Below, one piece after another: positions 50,386-60,651 of a DNA stretch of 64,000 bases (its first letter is position 1; each line of letters opens with the position of its first letter). The DNA comes from Trichomonas vaginalis G3 (lineage: Eukaryota; Parabasalia; Trichomonadida; Trichomonadidae): the NCBI RefSeq assembly GCF_026262505.1, contig NC_067207.1, positions 32,766,082-32,830,081 on the forward strand. The letters run 5' to 3'. The position numbers and the translations under genes were made by a program. The notes beneath the pieces are model-generated. The model searched no databases, was not told the DNA's origin, and saw only the letters and a list, made by a program, of their open reading frames with translations.

Positions 50386-51212
50386 ATGGATTTAAATTCA
50401 TACACTCCTTATGAAGAATTAGCGGGAGTATATAATACATACGTGGATGATATGATTAATGAAGCATTGAGTGATAATAGAAATGCTCTATCTAAGGAAA
50501 AATTAATGAAAATTCCATATTCTGAATGTTACTTAAATTCAATCACTGCAGCAATTGGTAAACAGAATAAAGGTAAAACATTAACGATATTAAAACAAAT
50601 TATCATTATTGCTAACACTTCCCCCCATTCACATGTGTTAATTTATATCAACCGTTCAGGTTCACCTTCAGATGATACATTTGAATCTTTAAAGCATTTA
50701 ATCAAAATTCCAATTATTTATTTATCACAAGAAGAAGCAGAAGATTATTTAAAAAACTTTTAATGTATAAAGAATTATATAATACAATCAAGAAGCAAGG
50801 ATTAGAGGATAAAATTATTGATAAACAACGGGATGAATTATTTGAAACACTTTCTATTTCAAATTTTGATAGAGAATTTTTGCATTCACTCATTTTTCTA
50901 GATGATGCAGTGAAATCAAAACTAATAACAAATGAGAAATCATATTTTAATCAGTTATTAACTCAATGTCGACACATTCAGTGTTCATTCTTCATGGCTG
51001 TTCAATATTTCAAAGCATTAAGCACAAACATTAAATCAAATCTATCAACCCTTTTCATTTTCAGTGGGTTTAGTCGTCAACAGTTGAACGTTATGCTTTA
51101 TCAAGTGAATTTACCAATGAGCATTAATGAACTTTACACACAATATCAGCAATTAGGTGAACATGGAAAAATAATAGTTGATTTAAATAAAGGAAGTGTT
51201 AAATTTGATTAA
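50386..51212 (+). CDS. A32-like packaging ATPase, two overlapping frames
   Basis: The first frame (50386-50763) carries Walker A (AAIGKQNKGKTLT). The second (50763-51212) carries Walker B (SLIFLDDAV) followed by CRHIQCSFFMAVQYFKALS and SRQQLNVMLYQV. Both motifs must be in one chain to work. The frames meet at TAATG, with the second in the -1 frame, and the codons before the stop contain A-AAA-AAC, a classical slippery heptamer, in the right phase. Either programmed frameshifting or a missing A in the run would give the complete ATPase of about 275 residues. Its role is genome packaging into the capsid. Confidence 0.8.
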
Positions 51213-51252
51213 CTTTTTATAATTAATTTTTATTTTTTATTTATAATTAAAC

Positions 51253-52155
51253 ATGACAGAAATGGTAAATCTTCTACAGGTTCCATTAAAACAAGGGACA
51301 AACAAAAGGGGTGCATATAATAGAACTATGAAAGTTCCTGATGGAATGAAAGAATTAGTTCATATTGTTGCTGGTCTTCAAAAAGATGTTAAACAAATGA
51401 GAAACGTTTTAACATTACCAGAAGCTCAAGCATATGCCAAACGTCAAGGTCCAAATTGGAAGCACACGAAGCAGACATTACGGGTCAAATGGAAAACCTG
51501 ATGGTATAAATGAAGTTTTCGTTACTGATGGTCAAGGTAATATTAAAGTCATAAATGGTTACAAATTAAACTATAACTGATTATCCTAAACGTAAAGCAT
51601 ATAATGAACGTTATCCTATGCAATTTGATGAAAATGGAAAAGCTGTTAAACAATACATTGGAGAAGGTGAAAATGGTCCAATTAATTCATACCGTTATAA
51701 TCCATATTCTTATTTCAATGAAGAATTAAATGCTATTGAAGAGGGACCGGATGGATTACCCCGATATTCTAACCAGTTTGATGGTCAATATGCAAATATT
51801 AGACCTGAAATTTCAGCTAAGAAATTCTTTAAAGTTGCTTTATTCGATCCAGTTTTCGCAAATGTTAAAGATGAACTTAAACAACAATTCCAACCAATTA
51901 TAGTAGCAAGAATTGCATCAGGCGCTTTATCTCAAGCATTCAAAGATTTAATTAAGAAACCATTATATCAGCAACGAGGTTTAACTTATGATTTAGTTAA
52001 GGAATCAGATAAAAGAAAATTTGAGAAATCAGATGATTATAGAATGCAATTAATGAATATATTAGTCTATTAATTACGATGAAACAGCTAAAAATCAACT
52101 TCGAACAAATACAGGGAATAATAGATTCAAAAGTTCCAGCAAAATAAAAGTTTAA
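51253..52155 (+). pseudogene. Element B protein of about 295 codons, frame-interrupted, unrecognised
   Basis: Starts [15 protein letters not shown]. Readable blocks: [77 protein letters not shown] and ARIASGALSQAFKDLIKK. Shifts near 51470, 51510-51590 and 52070. Directly downstream of capsid and ATPase, so most likely a virion protein. No family recognised. Confidence 0.5.
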
Positions 52156-52180
52156 ATATATTTTTTTATTCGAATATAAA

Positions 52181-52848
52181 TGAGAAGACGTTTCACTAGT
52201 CAAAGAACACTAACGCAAAAGCAGAGATTACGGTTGGTTATAACGTAAATGATGATAAATCACGAATTATTCAAAATGTTAAAGTTAATGTTAGCCTGAA
52301 TTAACAAGGTCAGCAACTCAACCAAATTTATTAACTCGTGACTTACCGAAGAATGAGGAGAATGAAGAAAACCATGAGAATGGAGACCCAATCATTTTAT
52401 CTGAACCCGGTAAAGAACCCGTTGAAATTCCCATTATCCAACATACCCCCCACCTCTTTCATCAAACATCGAGAACCCATATAAAATAGACATTAATTCT
52501 GAATTAATGAAAATTTACCGTGATATAATAATTAATAATTATGATTCAATAATAAATTTAATTGGCCAATCCGGTTTAATTATTTTACCTTATGAATCAT
52601 TAATTCACATTATCGCCATTCTTTGTGATGTTCAAGATTCAGACGTTAAGATTCAATTTTTCATAGATGATGAGGTTTCATGCTGCGGAACAGTTGCAAA
52701 AATAAATCCTATAAAGGATATTAGCACAATTAAGATATCAAAGAACGGAACAACAACTGAACTTCATTTAACATATAATGATATTTATAATAAAATAGTT
52801 GATGAATATAAAATATCACTTGAAAAATTCTTTGTTAAGGCTATTTAA
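52181..52848 (+). pseudogene. Element B protein, N-terminal half decayed, C-terminal frame intact
   Basis: ATG at 52181 (MRRRFTSQRTLTQKQRLRL), several breaks, a Pro/Glu/Asn-rich linker, then an intact 113-codon frame from 52507 with hydrophobic strands (GQSGLIILPYESLIHIIAIL) and alpha/beta character. Two conserved Cys (SCCGTV). It converges with the minus-strand gene ending at 52845; the stops overlap by 4 nt. Not recognised. Confidence 0.45.
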
Positions 52849-53322
52849 TATTCAAGCATTAACATTATCGAATAATAATCCTTTGAATCATAATCAATAA
52901 TAATTGACCTTTCACCAGTTTCTATCGTTTGTTTTATTTCTTTTTGTTCCCCACTATCCGGATCGGTCATTGTAATTGTTTTTGTTATAGTATCAGCTTT
53001 ATCTTTAACTTCAATCTTTTTTCCATCGGGATATTTAAACCAAAATTCCAAAAATTCGATATTGTCAATCTGTTCATATTTTAATCTATCAATTACATTT
53101 TTAATACCATCTGAAAATCTTATGAAATGGTCATTATATGGGTTTGATTGAACTAAATTTGAATGAAGTGAAATATAACCTGTTGATGAATATGACACTG
53201 ACTCATATTTTCTGAAAAACTAAAATTTATAACATGAATAAATTCTTATTCGTTGAATTTATGAATTCTTGAGGTAATCTTATTCTAGTTTTATTTATCA
53301 CTGGAAAATAACGCTTTACCAT
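52845..53322 (-). pseudogene. Element B beta-rich protein, about 155 codons, one shift
   Basis: ATG at 53320-53322 (MVKRYFPVINKTRIRLP), a shift near 53225, then a clean frame with SYSSTGYISLHSN, FWFKYPDGKKIEV and ITMTDPDSGEQKEI, ending IMLMLEY. The composition is strand-rich, like capsid or fibre components. There is no ATG at the start of the clean frame, so the upstream start is needed. Not recognised. Confidence 0.5.
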
Positions 53323-53341
53323 ATTTTTAATCGTAATAAAA

Positions 53342-53974
53342 ATGTCAATTATCAAATTATTTTCTGAAAATAATAGTGTTAGCGGAATTTATAATGTTAC
53401 TCTCGTTTCTGTGAGTGGTAAATTTAATCCCATTCTTTTAGACCCTTCAGATTATATATCATTTATTAAGATGACTTGAAAAAACGTATGATATGTATAT
53501 AAATAATGTGATAGCGAAATGGGATATTAACATGATTTTAAGTTATTTAAATGAATCATTTATCGATGGTATGAAGAAAATTTTAAATCAAAACCCGATA
53601 AACTTTTGAACTTGATGAAATAAATAACCTTATTAAATTCCGCTGAAAATTAAATTTTGTACTCCTCATCTTCGTTCATTGTTGGGGATATTAAATTTGA
53701 AAAAGATGTTGGGGATGTTTTGTATTCTGACACTGGTTCCAATTTCATTTTAATCAAATGTGATAAAGTTAATACCCCAATGAGATTTTCACATCAAACA
53801 TTAGACCCTAACTCTTACCATTCAATACAAAACATTTTATCCATCAACTTAAACACATTTTCTTTATCATATCCGTTTCAATTATCCGGGAATTCATTTA
53901 TTCTTCATTCAAAAGATTTTCATAATATTAAATTTAGAATAACTGACCTATTTGATTGTGATTTAGATTTATGA
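53342..53974 (+). pseudogene. Element B protein upstream of the fibre gene, decayed
   Basis: ATG at 53342 (MSIIKLFSENNSVSG), with readable segments VTLVSVSGKFNPILLDPSDY, a helical middle (DMYINNVIAKWD), then a frame from 53657 with SSSFIVGDIKFEKDVGD, FSHQTLDPNSYHSI and LDCDLDL-like end. Four or more breaks. The beta-rich, Ser-rich composition is consistent with a fibre-associated protein. Diverges from the preceding gene by 19 bp. Confidence 0.4.
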
Positions 53975-54054
53975 ATGAAATATATGGCAATTTCAAATAG
54001 AGAAAATAGCTGATGAGATAACGGATTAAATATTTATTTTTAAATCATAATAAA

Positions 54055-55334
54055 TGATTAAACAACAGCAACCAACAACAGCTTAAGGCGCAAAGCGCCG
54101 GGTCTTCAGACCATTACATACGCCATATATGCATATAATTCAAAGACGGGAACAAAACGCAAAGGTTGAAATATGGAGATTTGGAGATAGTATTGAAAAA
54201 TGACCGTTTGAATTCGTTTGCAAAGGTGGTGCAGTGATATCAAATATAAAAGAAATTTTATTTATGAATTCTAAAATTAAAGGTATAACGGATGATATAC
54301 ATCAATTCCACCAGAAGAAAGAGATATTACGCATTAAATGCATTTCCTAAAGTTTTGAAGATTGGAAGATTTAATTTTAAATGAGGAATTCATAGAAGGT
54401 TTCCTAAACGACATAATGAAGAAGGTGGATAAGGAATATGTGGATAGTGAGTTAATGAGAAGGCAAATTTGTTTATGTTGATGAAAAAGTAATGAAATTA
54501 AAAAGAAAGGTTGAATGGTATCATGAATGGACATTGGAGACTTTAAAGTTAAAGCTGATACAGAATGGGTTTCAGGATGTTTAGACCTTAAAGCAGATAA
54601 ACTTATGTTACGATGAGTTAGAGAAGAAAGCGGATAAGGAATGGACATTGGAGACTTTTAAAGTTAAAGCTGATACAGGATGGGTTTCAGGATGTTTAGA
54701 CCTTAAAGCAGATAAAACTTATGTTAACGATGAGTTAGAGAAGAAAGCGGATAAGGAATGGACATTGGAGACTTTTAAAGTTAAAGCTGATACAGGATGG
54801 GTTTCAGGATGTTTAGACCTTAAAGCAGATAAAACTTATGTTGATGAAAATTATGCAAAGAAGTCGGAAGTAAATGATGTGATTACAAGCATGAAAAATG
54901 AAATACTTCAAACATTATATCCTGTTGGTTCTATTTATACATCAATGAATTCAACAAATCCAGCAACAGTTTTAGGTTTTGATACGTGGAAGCAAATTGT
55001 AGATAAATTCTTATACTGTGCTAGATATTCAAAGCAAACAGGAGGTTCGAAGAAAATTAAAGAAGCAAACCTTCCACCGCACACTCATACAGGAACTACA
55101 AACTTTTCTGGCGACCATAGCCACTCATTAAGAGACCACCCATTATACAACTCAGACTATGAAGCCGGTTATGATGTTTTATCTCCAGCTTATAACGATT
55201 CAACAAAAAAGACTTTTCGACAAACTGAACCAGGAGGAAATCATGTCCATACTTTCACAACAAATCCAACAGGCTTGGGTAAAGATTACATGCCACCATT
55301 TGTGACTATATTCGCATGGTACCGCGTTCAATGA
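54055..55334 (+). pseudogene. Phage tail-fibre-like protein of element B, 5' part decayed
   Basis: The region from ATG 54055 to about 54640 is broken, and from 54648 the frame is intact. It has three tandem 114-117-bp repeats (about 38 residues, including WTLETFKVKADTGWVSG and CLDLKADKTYVNDELEKK), then a coiled-coil neck (DVITSMKNEILQTLYPVGS), and the collar-type tip: SIYTSMNSTNPATVLGF, FLYCARYSKQTGGSKKI, LPPHTHTGTTNFSGDHSH and MPPFVTIFAWYRVQ. The His-x-His motifs match metal-binding phage fibre tips. It shares its tip with the fibre of element A. Likely a receptor-binding spike acquired from phage-like DNA. Confidence 0.8.
54087..54112. repeat. Two adjacent GC-rich mini-hairpins
   Basis: GGCGC-AAA-GCGCC followed directly by GGTCT-TC-AGACC, in an otherwise AT-rich decayed gene part. 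Resembles the GGCGCGTTGCGCC palindrome in the element A ends. Confidence 0.6.
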
Positions 55335-55485
55335 ACTAAATATATTTTATGTCTGTAATTAATTAGGTAATGAAGTAATGGATGAACTGCAGAAAAGAAG
55401 TTAAAAGTTTGGGGTCGTTTTGTACAAAAATATTGTGAGTAAATGAACCATTTATTTTTGTCATAAACGACCAAAAATATATTTT

Positions 55486-55780
55486 ATCGTTAATGTTTTT
55501 AGGTTATTCAATAATTAATTATTTTTGAATAACTGATGGTGTCACTACGTCACCATGTGTCACTCGGTTAATTAACTTCTTTTAAAAAGTGTGACAACAT
55601 GACATTTTGACAACAGTCCTGGAAATAAATTTTATCGTTTATGTTTACGTTAATGGTTTTCAGGTTATTCAATAATTAATTATTTTTGAAGAACTGATGG
55701 TGTCACTACGTCACCATGTGTCACTCGGTTAATTAACTTCTTTTAAAAAGTGTGACAACATGACATTTTGACAACAGTCC
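55486..55780. repeat. Left copies of an inverted iteron block around the replication genes
   Basis: Two direct copies of a roughly 125-bp block with GTCACTACGTCACCATG, TGTCACTCGGTTAATTAACT and AAAGTGTGACAACATGAC. Multiple TGTCAC/GTGACA half-sites per copy. Inverted copies lie at 58190-58465, so prim-pol and helicase sit between opposite-facing blocks. No gene in 55335-55849. Confidence 0.88.
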
Positions 55781-55802
55781 TGGAAATTTGATGCAGTCCA
55801 AA

Positions 55803-55849
55803 AATAAAGTTAGTTTTAAAATTATTTTTATTTTTTTATTCCTATATAA
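55803..55849 (+). promoter_or_regulatory. Early-type leader of prim-pol
   Basis: AATAAAGTTAGTTTTA followed by a T-rich run and TATATAA immediately before the ATG. The same 16-nt core precedes the KilA-N genes of element A. Confidence 0.65.
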
Positions 55850-56734
55850 ATGACAGCAACAAACAACAACAGCAACTATATCGTTTCTGATGAAAAAGTT
55901 ATTGATTCATTAGCTGAGGAATTAGTTGTGGCAGAAACTAAAACCCTCAACGAAAGAATTGGTGAAAACAAGATTGATTTACATAACTACCTCAAACACG
56001 ATGGAGGAAGTGGAAGGAAAACTGGTACAGCTTTATTAGTAAATAAAATTTCAAATTTAACGATTATAGATGTTGATATCAATAAATCGTACAATGATGA
56101 ACTTAAAGAAACAGTTAGAAAAGATATTTTATCAAAACTTTCGGATAAAGATGTTATTGTTAAAACCGCTTCAGGAGGTCTTCACATTTATTGTAACACT
56201 AATTTCTTCTATGCAGTTTCGAACAGAATGATTAAATGTTATTCCTGCAATGATTATGATATCGATATCATGACTTCAATGGATGATTCAAAACGTTCAT
56301 TAGTGGTTATGGCTGATTCAAGAGTTCGCAAGAATGCAACAGAACCAATAAAAACATACCCATTCATTCGTGGAAGTTATGACTCGACCATAACTAGAAC
56401 AGTGAATGATATATTAAATGATTTGAATATTAAGGTAAGAGTTGAACAAAAGAATGAAGAAATAAAGACTATCATGAATGAAAACAAAGATGTAAACATT
56501 GACGATAAACTTGCCCAGAGCATAGTTGATGGCATCAGTGATTTTGAAGTACATAATGACGGTGGAAACATGAATTTAGAAAAAGAAGTTACATTATTCA
56601 CACTGTTTCAAGCTATTAATTCGTTACCTAATCATTTAATTAATGAAGCATACGATAACGTTTATAACTTCTGCAGCTTAACTGAAAATGCAAAAAGTAA
56701 TTTTGAAAAAGCACGTAGTAATATGCACATTTAA
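55850..56734 (+). CDS. Archaeo-eukaryotic-type prim-pol (primase-polymerase) domain protein
   Basis: 294 residues, intact. Prim-pol motifs in order: TIIDVDIN (metal-binding Asp pair) at about residue 65, KTASGGLHIYC (S-G-G-x-H) at about 110, and YDIDIMTS (third acidic motif) at about 140, with a Cys pair nearby (IKCYSCNDY). The C-terminal part (VEQKNEEIKTI and beyond) is a helical linker. The enzyme would make primers for replication. It overlaps the helicase start at TAATG; in many viruses and elements the two are one polypeptide. Confidence 0.83.
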   Translation: MTATNNNSNYIVSDEKVIDSLAEELVVAETKTLNERIGENKIDLHNYLKHDGGSGRKTGTALLVNKISNLTIIDVDINKSYNDELKETVRKDILSKLSDKDVIVKTASGGLHIYCNTNFFYAVSNRMIKCYSCNDYDIDIMTSMDDSKRSLVVMADSRVRKNATEPIKTYPFIRGSYDSTITRTVNDILNDLNIKVRVEQKNEEIKTIMNENKDVNIDDKLAQSIVDGISDFEVHNDGGNMNLEKEVTLFTLFQAINSLPNHLINEAYDNVYNFCSLTENAKSNFEKARSNMHI

Positions 56735-58161
56735 TGACTTCTCCATTTGTTTTAGTGAAGATTCTAAAACTATATCAAAAGGAATATTATGATGAATATG
56801 TTTTACCTTTATTACGTAAGCCAAAAATAACATTTGATATCAAACTTGATGACTCGTTTTTGATAACAGATATTAGACGCAAGGCTGAAAATCATCAGTA
56901 TAAAAACAGTTCTGAAGTAATTGAGGATTTATCACGTGTAATCCGTTTTGTAGATTGTGGAAACAAATATTTCATTCAAAAGGACTATAATATCCACGAT
57001 AAAATGAATCAAATATCATTCGTTCTTCAATCAAACATGAAAGAGTCATTTAAAATGATTAAATTATTTAAAGAAGAAGGTAAAGCAATAACAGCATGGG
57101 ACGTACTACTAAATCAATTGTCTTCATTAACTGTTAAGGGTGTTTGCTTTAAATCTGATTCCCCAGATGTTTTCTCAACGTTTCAGGGTTATAAATACAA
57201 CATTCTCGAAAAGCTTGATTACTCAAAAATTGAGATGTTTATGAATTTCATTAAAGAAGCCATTTGTGATAATAACGATGAAGTGTATAAATACCTTCTC
57301 GGCTGGATTGCATCAATGATTCAACATCCTGGAATCAAGAATGAAACAGCAATTATTTTGAAAGGACTTCAGGGAACAGGTAAAAACAGATTTACAGACA
57401 TTATTTCTGAACTTCTCGCCGGTTATTCATGTAAAAACATTACCGAAATAGGTGAGCTAACGGGTAATTTCAATTCGGTGGTTGAGAATAAAATGTTTCT
57501 TGTACTTAATGAACTCAAGAATGTAGGTGAAGACAGACTCGCAAACTTCAACGCTTTGAAATCAATTATTACGGATAATGAGATTAGAATTAATGAAAAG
57601 AATCAACCCAGAAGAACTGCTCAGAATGTTGCAAACTTCATTTTGGTAACTAATAACGTTTATCCCGTCAAAATTGAAGTTGGAGACAGAAGATACGTAG
57701 TTTTAAGAGTTAATGGTAAATTCAAGGGTCAATTTGATTACTTCAAGAATTTAATGGATTCATGCACAAAGGAATTTTATGATAATTTACTAACATATTT
57801 TATGCAATATGACCTTTCATCATTTAACGTACGAATCATACCGATGACTGAAGTCAAACAAGATTTAATTGAATTATCAACAAATCCTTTAGATGTATGG
57901 ATAAATACACATTATGATGAATTGTGTGCAGGTATGACGTGTAAAAATGCTCTATTCTGCAAACCATCAGACATGAAAGACAAGAATTTCCAAATGAGCA
58001 TTAAAGATAAATGTGATAAGAAACAGAGAAGAATAGATGGTAAACAAACATGGTGTTATGTTTTGAAAGAAGAAATGAAAGGATTATATAAACAGGTTGA
58101 ACCAAACGATAATGAGGATTCATTTACTGACGATGAAATACCTGTAAATGAAGCTTTATAA
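56734..58161 (+). CDS. SF3 (D5-like) replicative helicase
   Basis: 475 residues, intact. A D5-N-like region comes first (about 100-190, with AWDVLLNQLSSL and YLLGWIASMIQHPG), then Walker A ILKGLQGTGKNRF at about 210, Walker B MFLVLNELK at about 250, motif C NFILVTNNVYP at about 305 and the arginine finger region VGDRRYVVLRV. The C-terminal part is Lys-rich. It unwinds DNA as a ring and is paired with the preceding prim-pol. The element A copy at 17987-19222 is a decayed relative. Confidence 0.9.
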   Translation: MTSPFVLVKILKLYQKEYYDEYVLPLLRKPKITFDIKLDDSFLITDIRRKAENHQYKNSSEVIEDLSRVIRFVDCGNKYFIQKDYNIHDKMNQISFVLQSNMKESFKMIKLFKEEGKAITAWDVLLNQLSSLTVKGVCFKSDSPDVFSTFQGYKYNILEKLDYSKIEMFMNFIKEAICDNNDEVYKYLLGWIASMIQHPGIKNETAIILKGLQGTGKNRFTDIISELLAGYSCKNITEIGELTGNFNSVVENKMFLVLNELKNVGEDRLANFNALKSIITDNEIRINEKNQPRRTAQNVANFILVTNNVYPVKIEVGDRRYVVLRVNGKFKGQFDYFKNLMDSCTKEFYDNLLTYFMQYDLSSFNVRIIPMTEVKQDLIELSTNPLDVWINTHYDELCAGMTCKNALFCKPSDMKDKNFQMSIKDKCDKKQRRIDGKQTWCYVLKEEMKGLYKQVEPNDNEDSFTDDEIPVNEAL

Positions 58162-58189
58162 AGTATGATTTGAATTTATTTTTGCATTA

Positions 58190-58465
58190 ATCCTGCTGTG
58201 TTGTCAAAATGTCATGTTGTCTCATTTTTTCAGAGGAGTTAATTAACCGAGTGACACATGGTGACGTAGTGACACCTTCAGTTATTCAAAAATGCTTCAT
58301 AAGTGCCTTCCTCATTAATCCTGCTGTGTTGTCAAAATGTCATGTTGTCACACTTTTTAAAAGAAGTTAATTAACCGAGTGACACATGGTGACGTAGTGA
58401 CACCATCAGTTATTCAAAAATAATTAATTATTGAATAACCTAAAAACATTAACGATAAAATAACT
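58190..58465. repeat. Right copies of the inverted iteron block
   Basis: Two copies, the second fuller, complementary to 55486-55780, with GAGTGACACATGGTGACGTA and TGTTGTCAAAATGTCATG. Together with the left block they bracket the replication genes. The second copy ends in TTAATTATTGAATAACC, matching the outer part of the left block. Confidence 0.88.
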
Positions 58466-58491
58466 GATAACAAAATTTTATTTTTATATAA

Positions 58492-58635
58492 ATGGATACC
58501 CCACAAGCTCAAAATTTACCACGAATCATAACAAGGGAGGAAATGATAAAAATGATGCAAGAACTAATTAAAAACAACAAACCACGAAAACCGAGAAGAT
58601 GCGGTTATGCAGTAATGATGGAAAGAAGAACCTAG
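58492..58635 (+). CDS. 47-residue basic protein
   Basis: MDTPQAQNLPRIITREEMIK, a short helix, then a very basic end (NKPRKPRRCGYAVMMERR). The leader ATTTTATTTTTATATAA before the ATG is typical of element B genes. A shift before the stop would extend it through another Arg-rich stretch. Function unknown. Confidence 0.4.
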   Translation: MDTPQAQNLPRIITREEMIKMMQELIKNNKPRKPRRCGYAVMMERRT

Positions 58636-58660
58636 AGACGTTGTCGAAGAGGAATAAAAA

Positions 58661-58957
58661 TTAAATTTGGATTGAGTTTAAAAATTCATCTTTATTAAAT
58701 TCATCTCTTCCAATCAATTTATTTATTCTATTAAATTCTTTTATTTTTGCTTCACTCAGTTTAAGGATTGAACGGTAAGTTTCTAATTTTTCGATTATTT
58801 CTTTCCTCTCTTTATCGTTTTCAACCCCACCGCATTGCGGCTTCTTTTTGTAATAGCATATTTTTGATTTAATTCTGTTTAGTTTCTTTTTATATTCATC
58901 GTCTGGACTCTGAATCTTAATTGAATCAGGACTCTTGGATGCTTTGTTGTCACTCAT
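58661..58957 (-). CDS. 98-residue charged protein
   Basis: Intact frame, MSDNKASKSPDSIKIQSPDD, then a coiled-coil-like region with CYYKKKPQCGG and KLETYRSILKLSEAKIKEF. It lies 19 bp downstream of the integrase on the same strand. Not recognised. Confidence 0.55.
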   Translation of the reverse strand: MSDNKASKSPDSIKIQSPDDEYKKKLNRIKSKICYYKKKPQCGGVENDKERKEIIEKLETYRSILKLSEAKIKEFNRINKLIGRDEFNKDEFLNSIQI

Positions 58958-58976
58958 TTCTTACGAAATAAAAAAA

Positions 58977-60504
58977 TTAAATATTATTTAAATATAATGG
59001 AGTAATAAAATAAATCGGAATTTCTATTAATTTATTGTTAACCTCAACTAATACATTACCGTTAATATATCTAACAAATTCAGCTATTGTGTCAAATCTT
59101 CGTCTTCTTTTTGTCATTGATTTATCAGTTTTTCCATAATCGAGATGAATCAAAACTTTATCCCCTTGTTTAAAATTCATGAGCCCCGAATTAATTTGTT
59201 CACGTTTAACATCATTTAACCTTTCCATTTGCTTTCTAATATATCCCCATTCTTTTGAAATATCATTTTTCATTTCCACCGGTTTCATGTTTATAGTTCT
59301 ATGCCATGTATTATTGTAATAATATACTAACTGCTGTATGATGGAGTCATGATTTCCATCCCAGTATATCTGACCGTTAACTCCTAACGCATCTCTAAGA
59401 GTTCTCATTACCGCATCAACTATTTTATTATGAAACGTATATGGAGAGGATGAAAAGAAAAATTAATTTGTGGGAAATAATGAGCCATAGCTGCCTGAAA
59501 TCCTTTATCACCATCACCCCTTATATTATCTACTCTTTCATGATCTAGTAAGTATTGTATAGCTCTTCTTGTTTCCTGTTCTGTTTTCCCTTTCACCGGA
59601 ATGCAATATAAATATCTAGTGTTAATGTTAATGGTGAATAAATAAGTAACGTTTCCTTTTGAATATTCCAGATGATCGATTTCGTATGAATATGGATATG
59701 GAGCAAATGAAGGGCGACTAAATTTTTCCTTTAACGGTTGAATTTTCGGGTCAATTGGTTTATTTAATATCTTGAAATCCTTTTTAAAATCTTTTTGTTT
59801 CTTTAATGTTTGAAATGGATATAATAAAGTGAATGATGAAGGATTAACTGAAGGAGGAGGTACTGTCGTTGGAGGTTTTGGTGTTGCAAGTGGTTTATCC
59901 GCTTTGATTTTGGATGATGAAGTTTTGGATTTCATTCCCCCCCCTTCATTAATTCTGGATGTATTCTATTCATTTGTTTTAAATATGCTGTATATAAAGG
60001 TTTGATATACTTTCCCGCTTCGAGTTTATGTTGAAGGATGAATTCCAAAAGTTGATCTTCATTTAAAAGTCGGGCTGAATATGGTTTAACTAATGAATCA
60101 TAAATTAAAGCTTGTGCATCATTTATGGTCTGAAGGACCTGGGCGTTTTGCACCTTTTGTTTTTGTTCCTTTAGCTGTTGCGGCTCAGGATTATATAATT
60201 TATATAATTCATCAATATCTTCTTCTGTTAATACTTTATTTTTGAAATCTTTCAATTGTTTAAGTTGTGATTTAGTTTTTCCCTTTGTATATTCATTATT
60301 TTTAATTTTGTCTTTAATTTTAGAAATTATTTTATCATGATATTTCAAAATTTCATTTTTATAATACGGATAATAATAATCCATATCATCACCTGTTATA
60401 TTTTTATTATGTTTTTGGAGATATGATTTTAATTCATAATAATTAAGAAAATTTTGATTAAGTACTAAATCATAAATTAAATTTTCTAAATCTGCGTTAT
60501 CCAT
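58977..60504 (-). pseudogene. Maverick integrase (DDE superfamily) of element B, frame-interrupted
   Basis: Three frames: an N-terminal 190-residue helical, Lys/Gln-rich part (60504-59932), a central part (59935-59420) and a C-terminal part (59408-58977). The first two join at a run of eight G, the second and third near 59425. The core shows YEIDHLEY (first Asp), NIRGDGDKGFQ (second Asp) and FHNKIVDAVMRTLRD, with Asp where Glu is expected. The last part has YYNNTWHRTINMKP and an SH3/chromo-like basic end (FKQGDKVLIHLDYGK). It would insert the linear element into the host genome. Two breaks, one in a homopolymer, may be sequence errors. Confidence 0.82.
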
Positions 60505-60651
60505 TTATATAAAAATAAAATAAATGTTTTAAGGGTGCCCACCTCTTTGAATCATAGTATCAAAACAATTATTTACATATTGAATCGCATCATTAACAGT
60601 TCCTTTTGTCTCTTCTGTGGCATTTTATTAAAAATAAAATTTTAAATTGTA
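60505..60651. other. Short spacer between polymerase end and integrase start
   Basis: A minus-strand scrap of about 32 codons (AIQYVNNCFDTMIQRGG in one frame) may be a tiny gene with a shift at its start. Otherwise AT-rich. Confidence 0.3.

Noticed and set aside
52845..53198. Annotating the minus-strand gene from 53198
   Set aside because: That start is GTG, unlikely in a eukaryote; coding sequence continues upstream to an ATG at 53322 across one shift.
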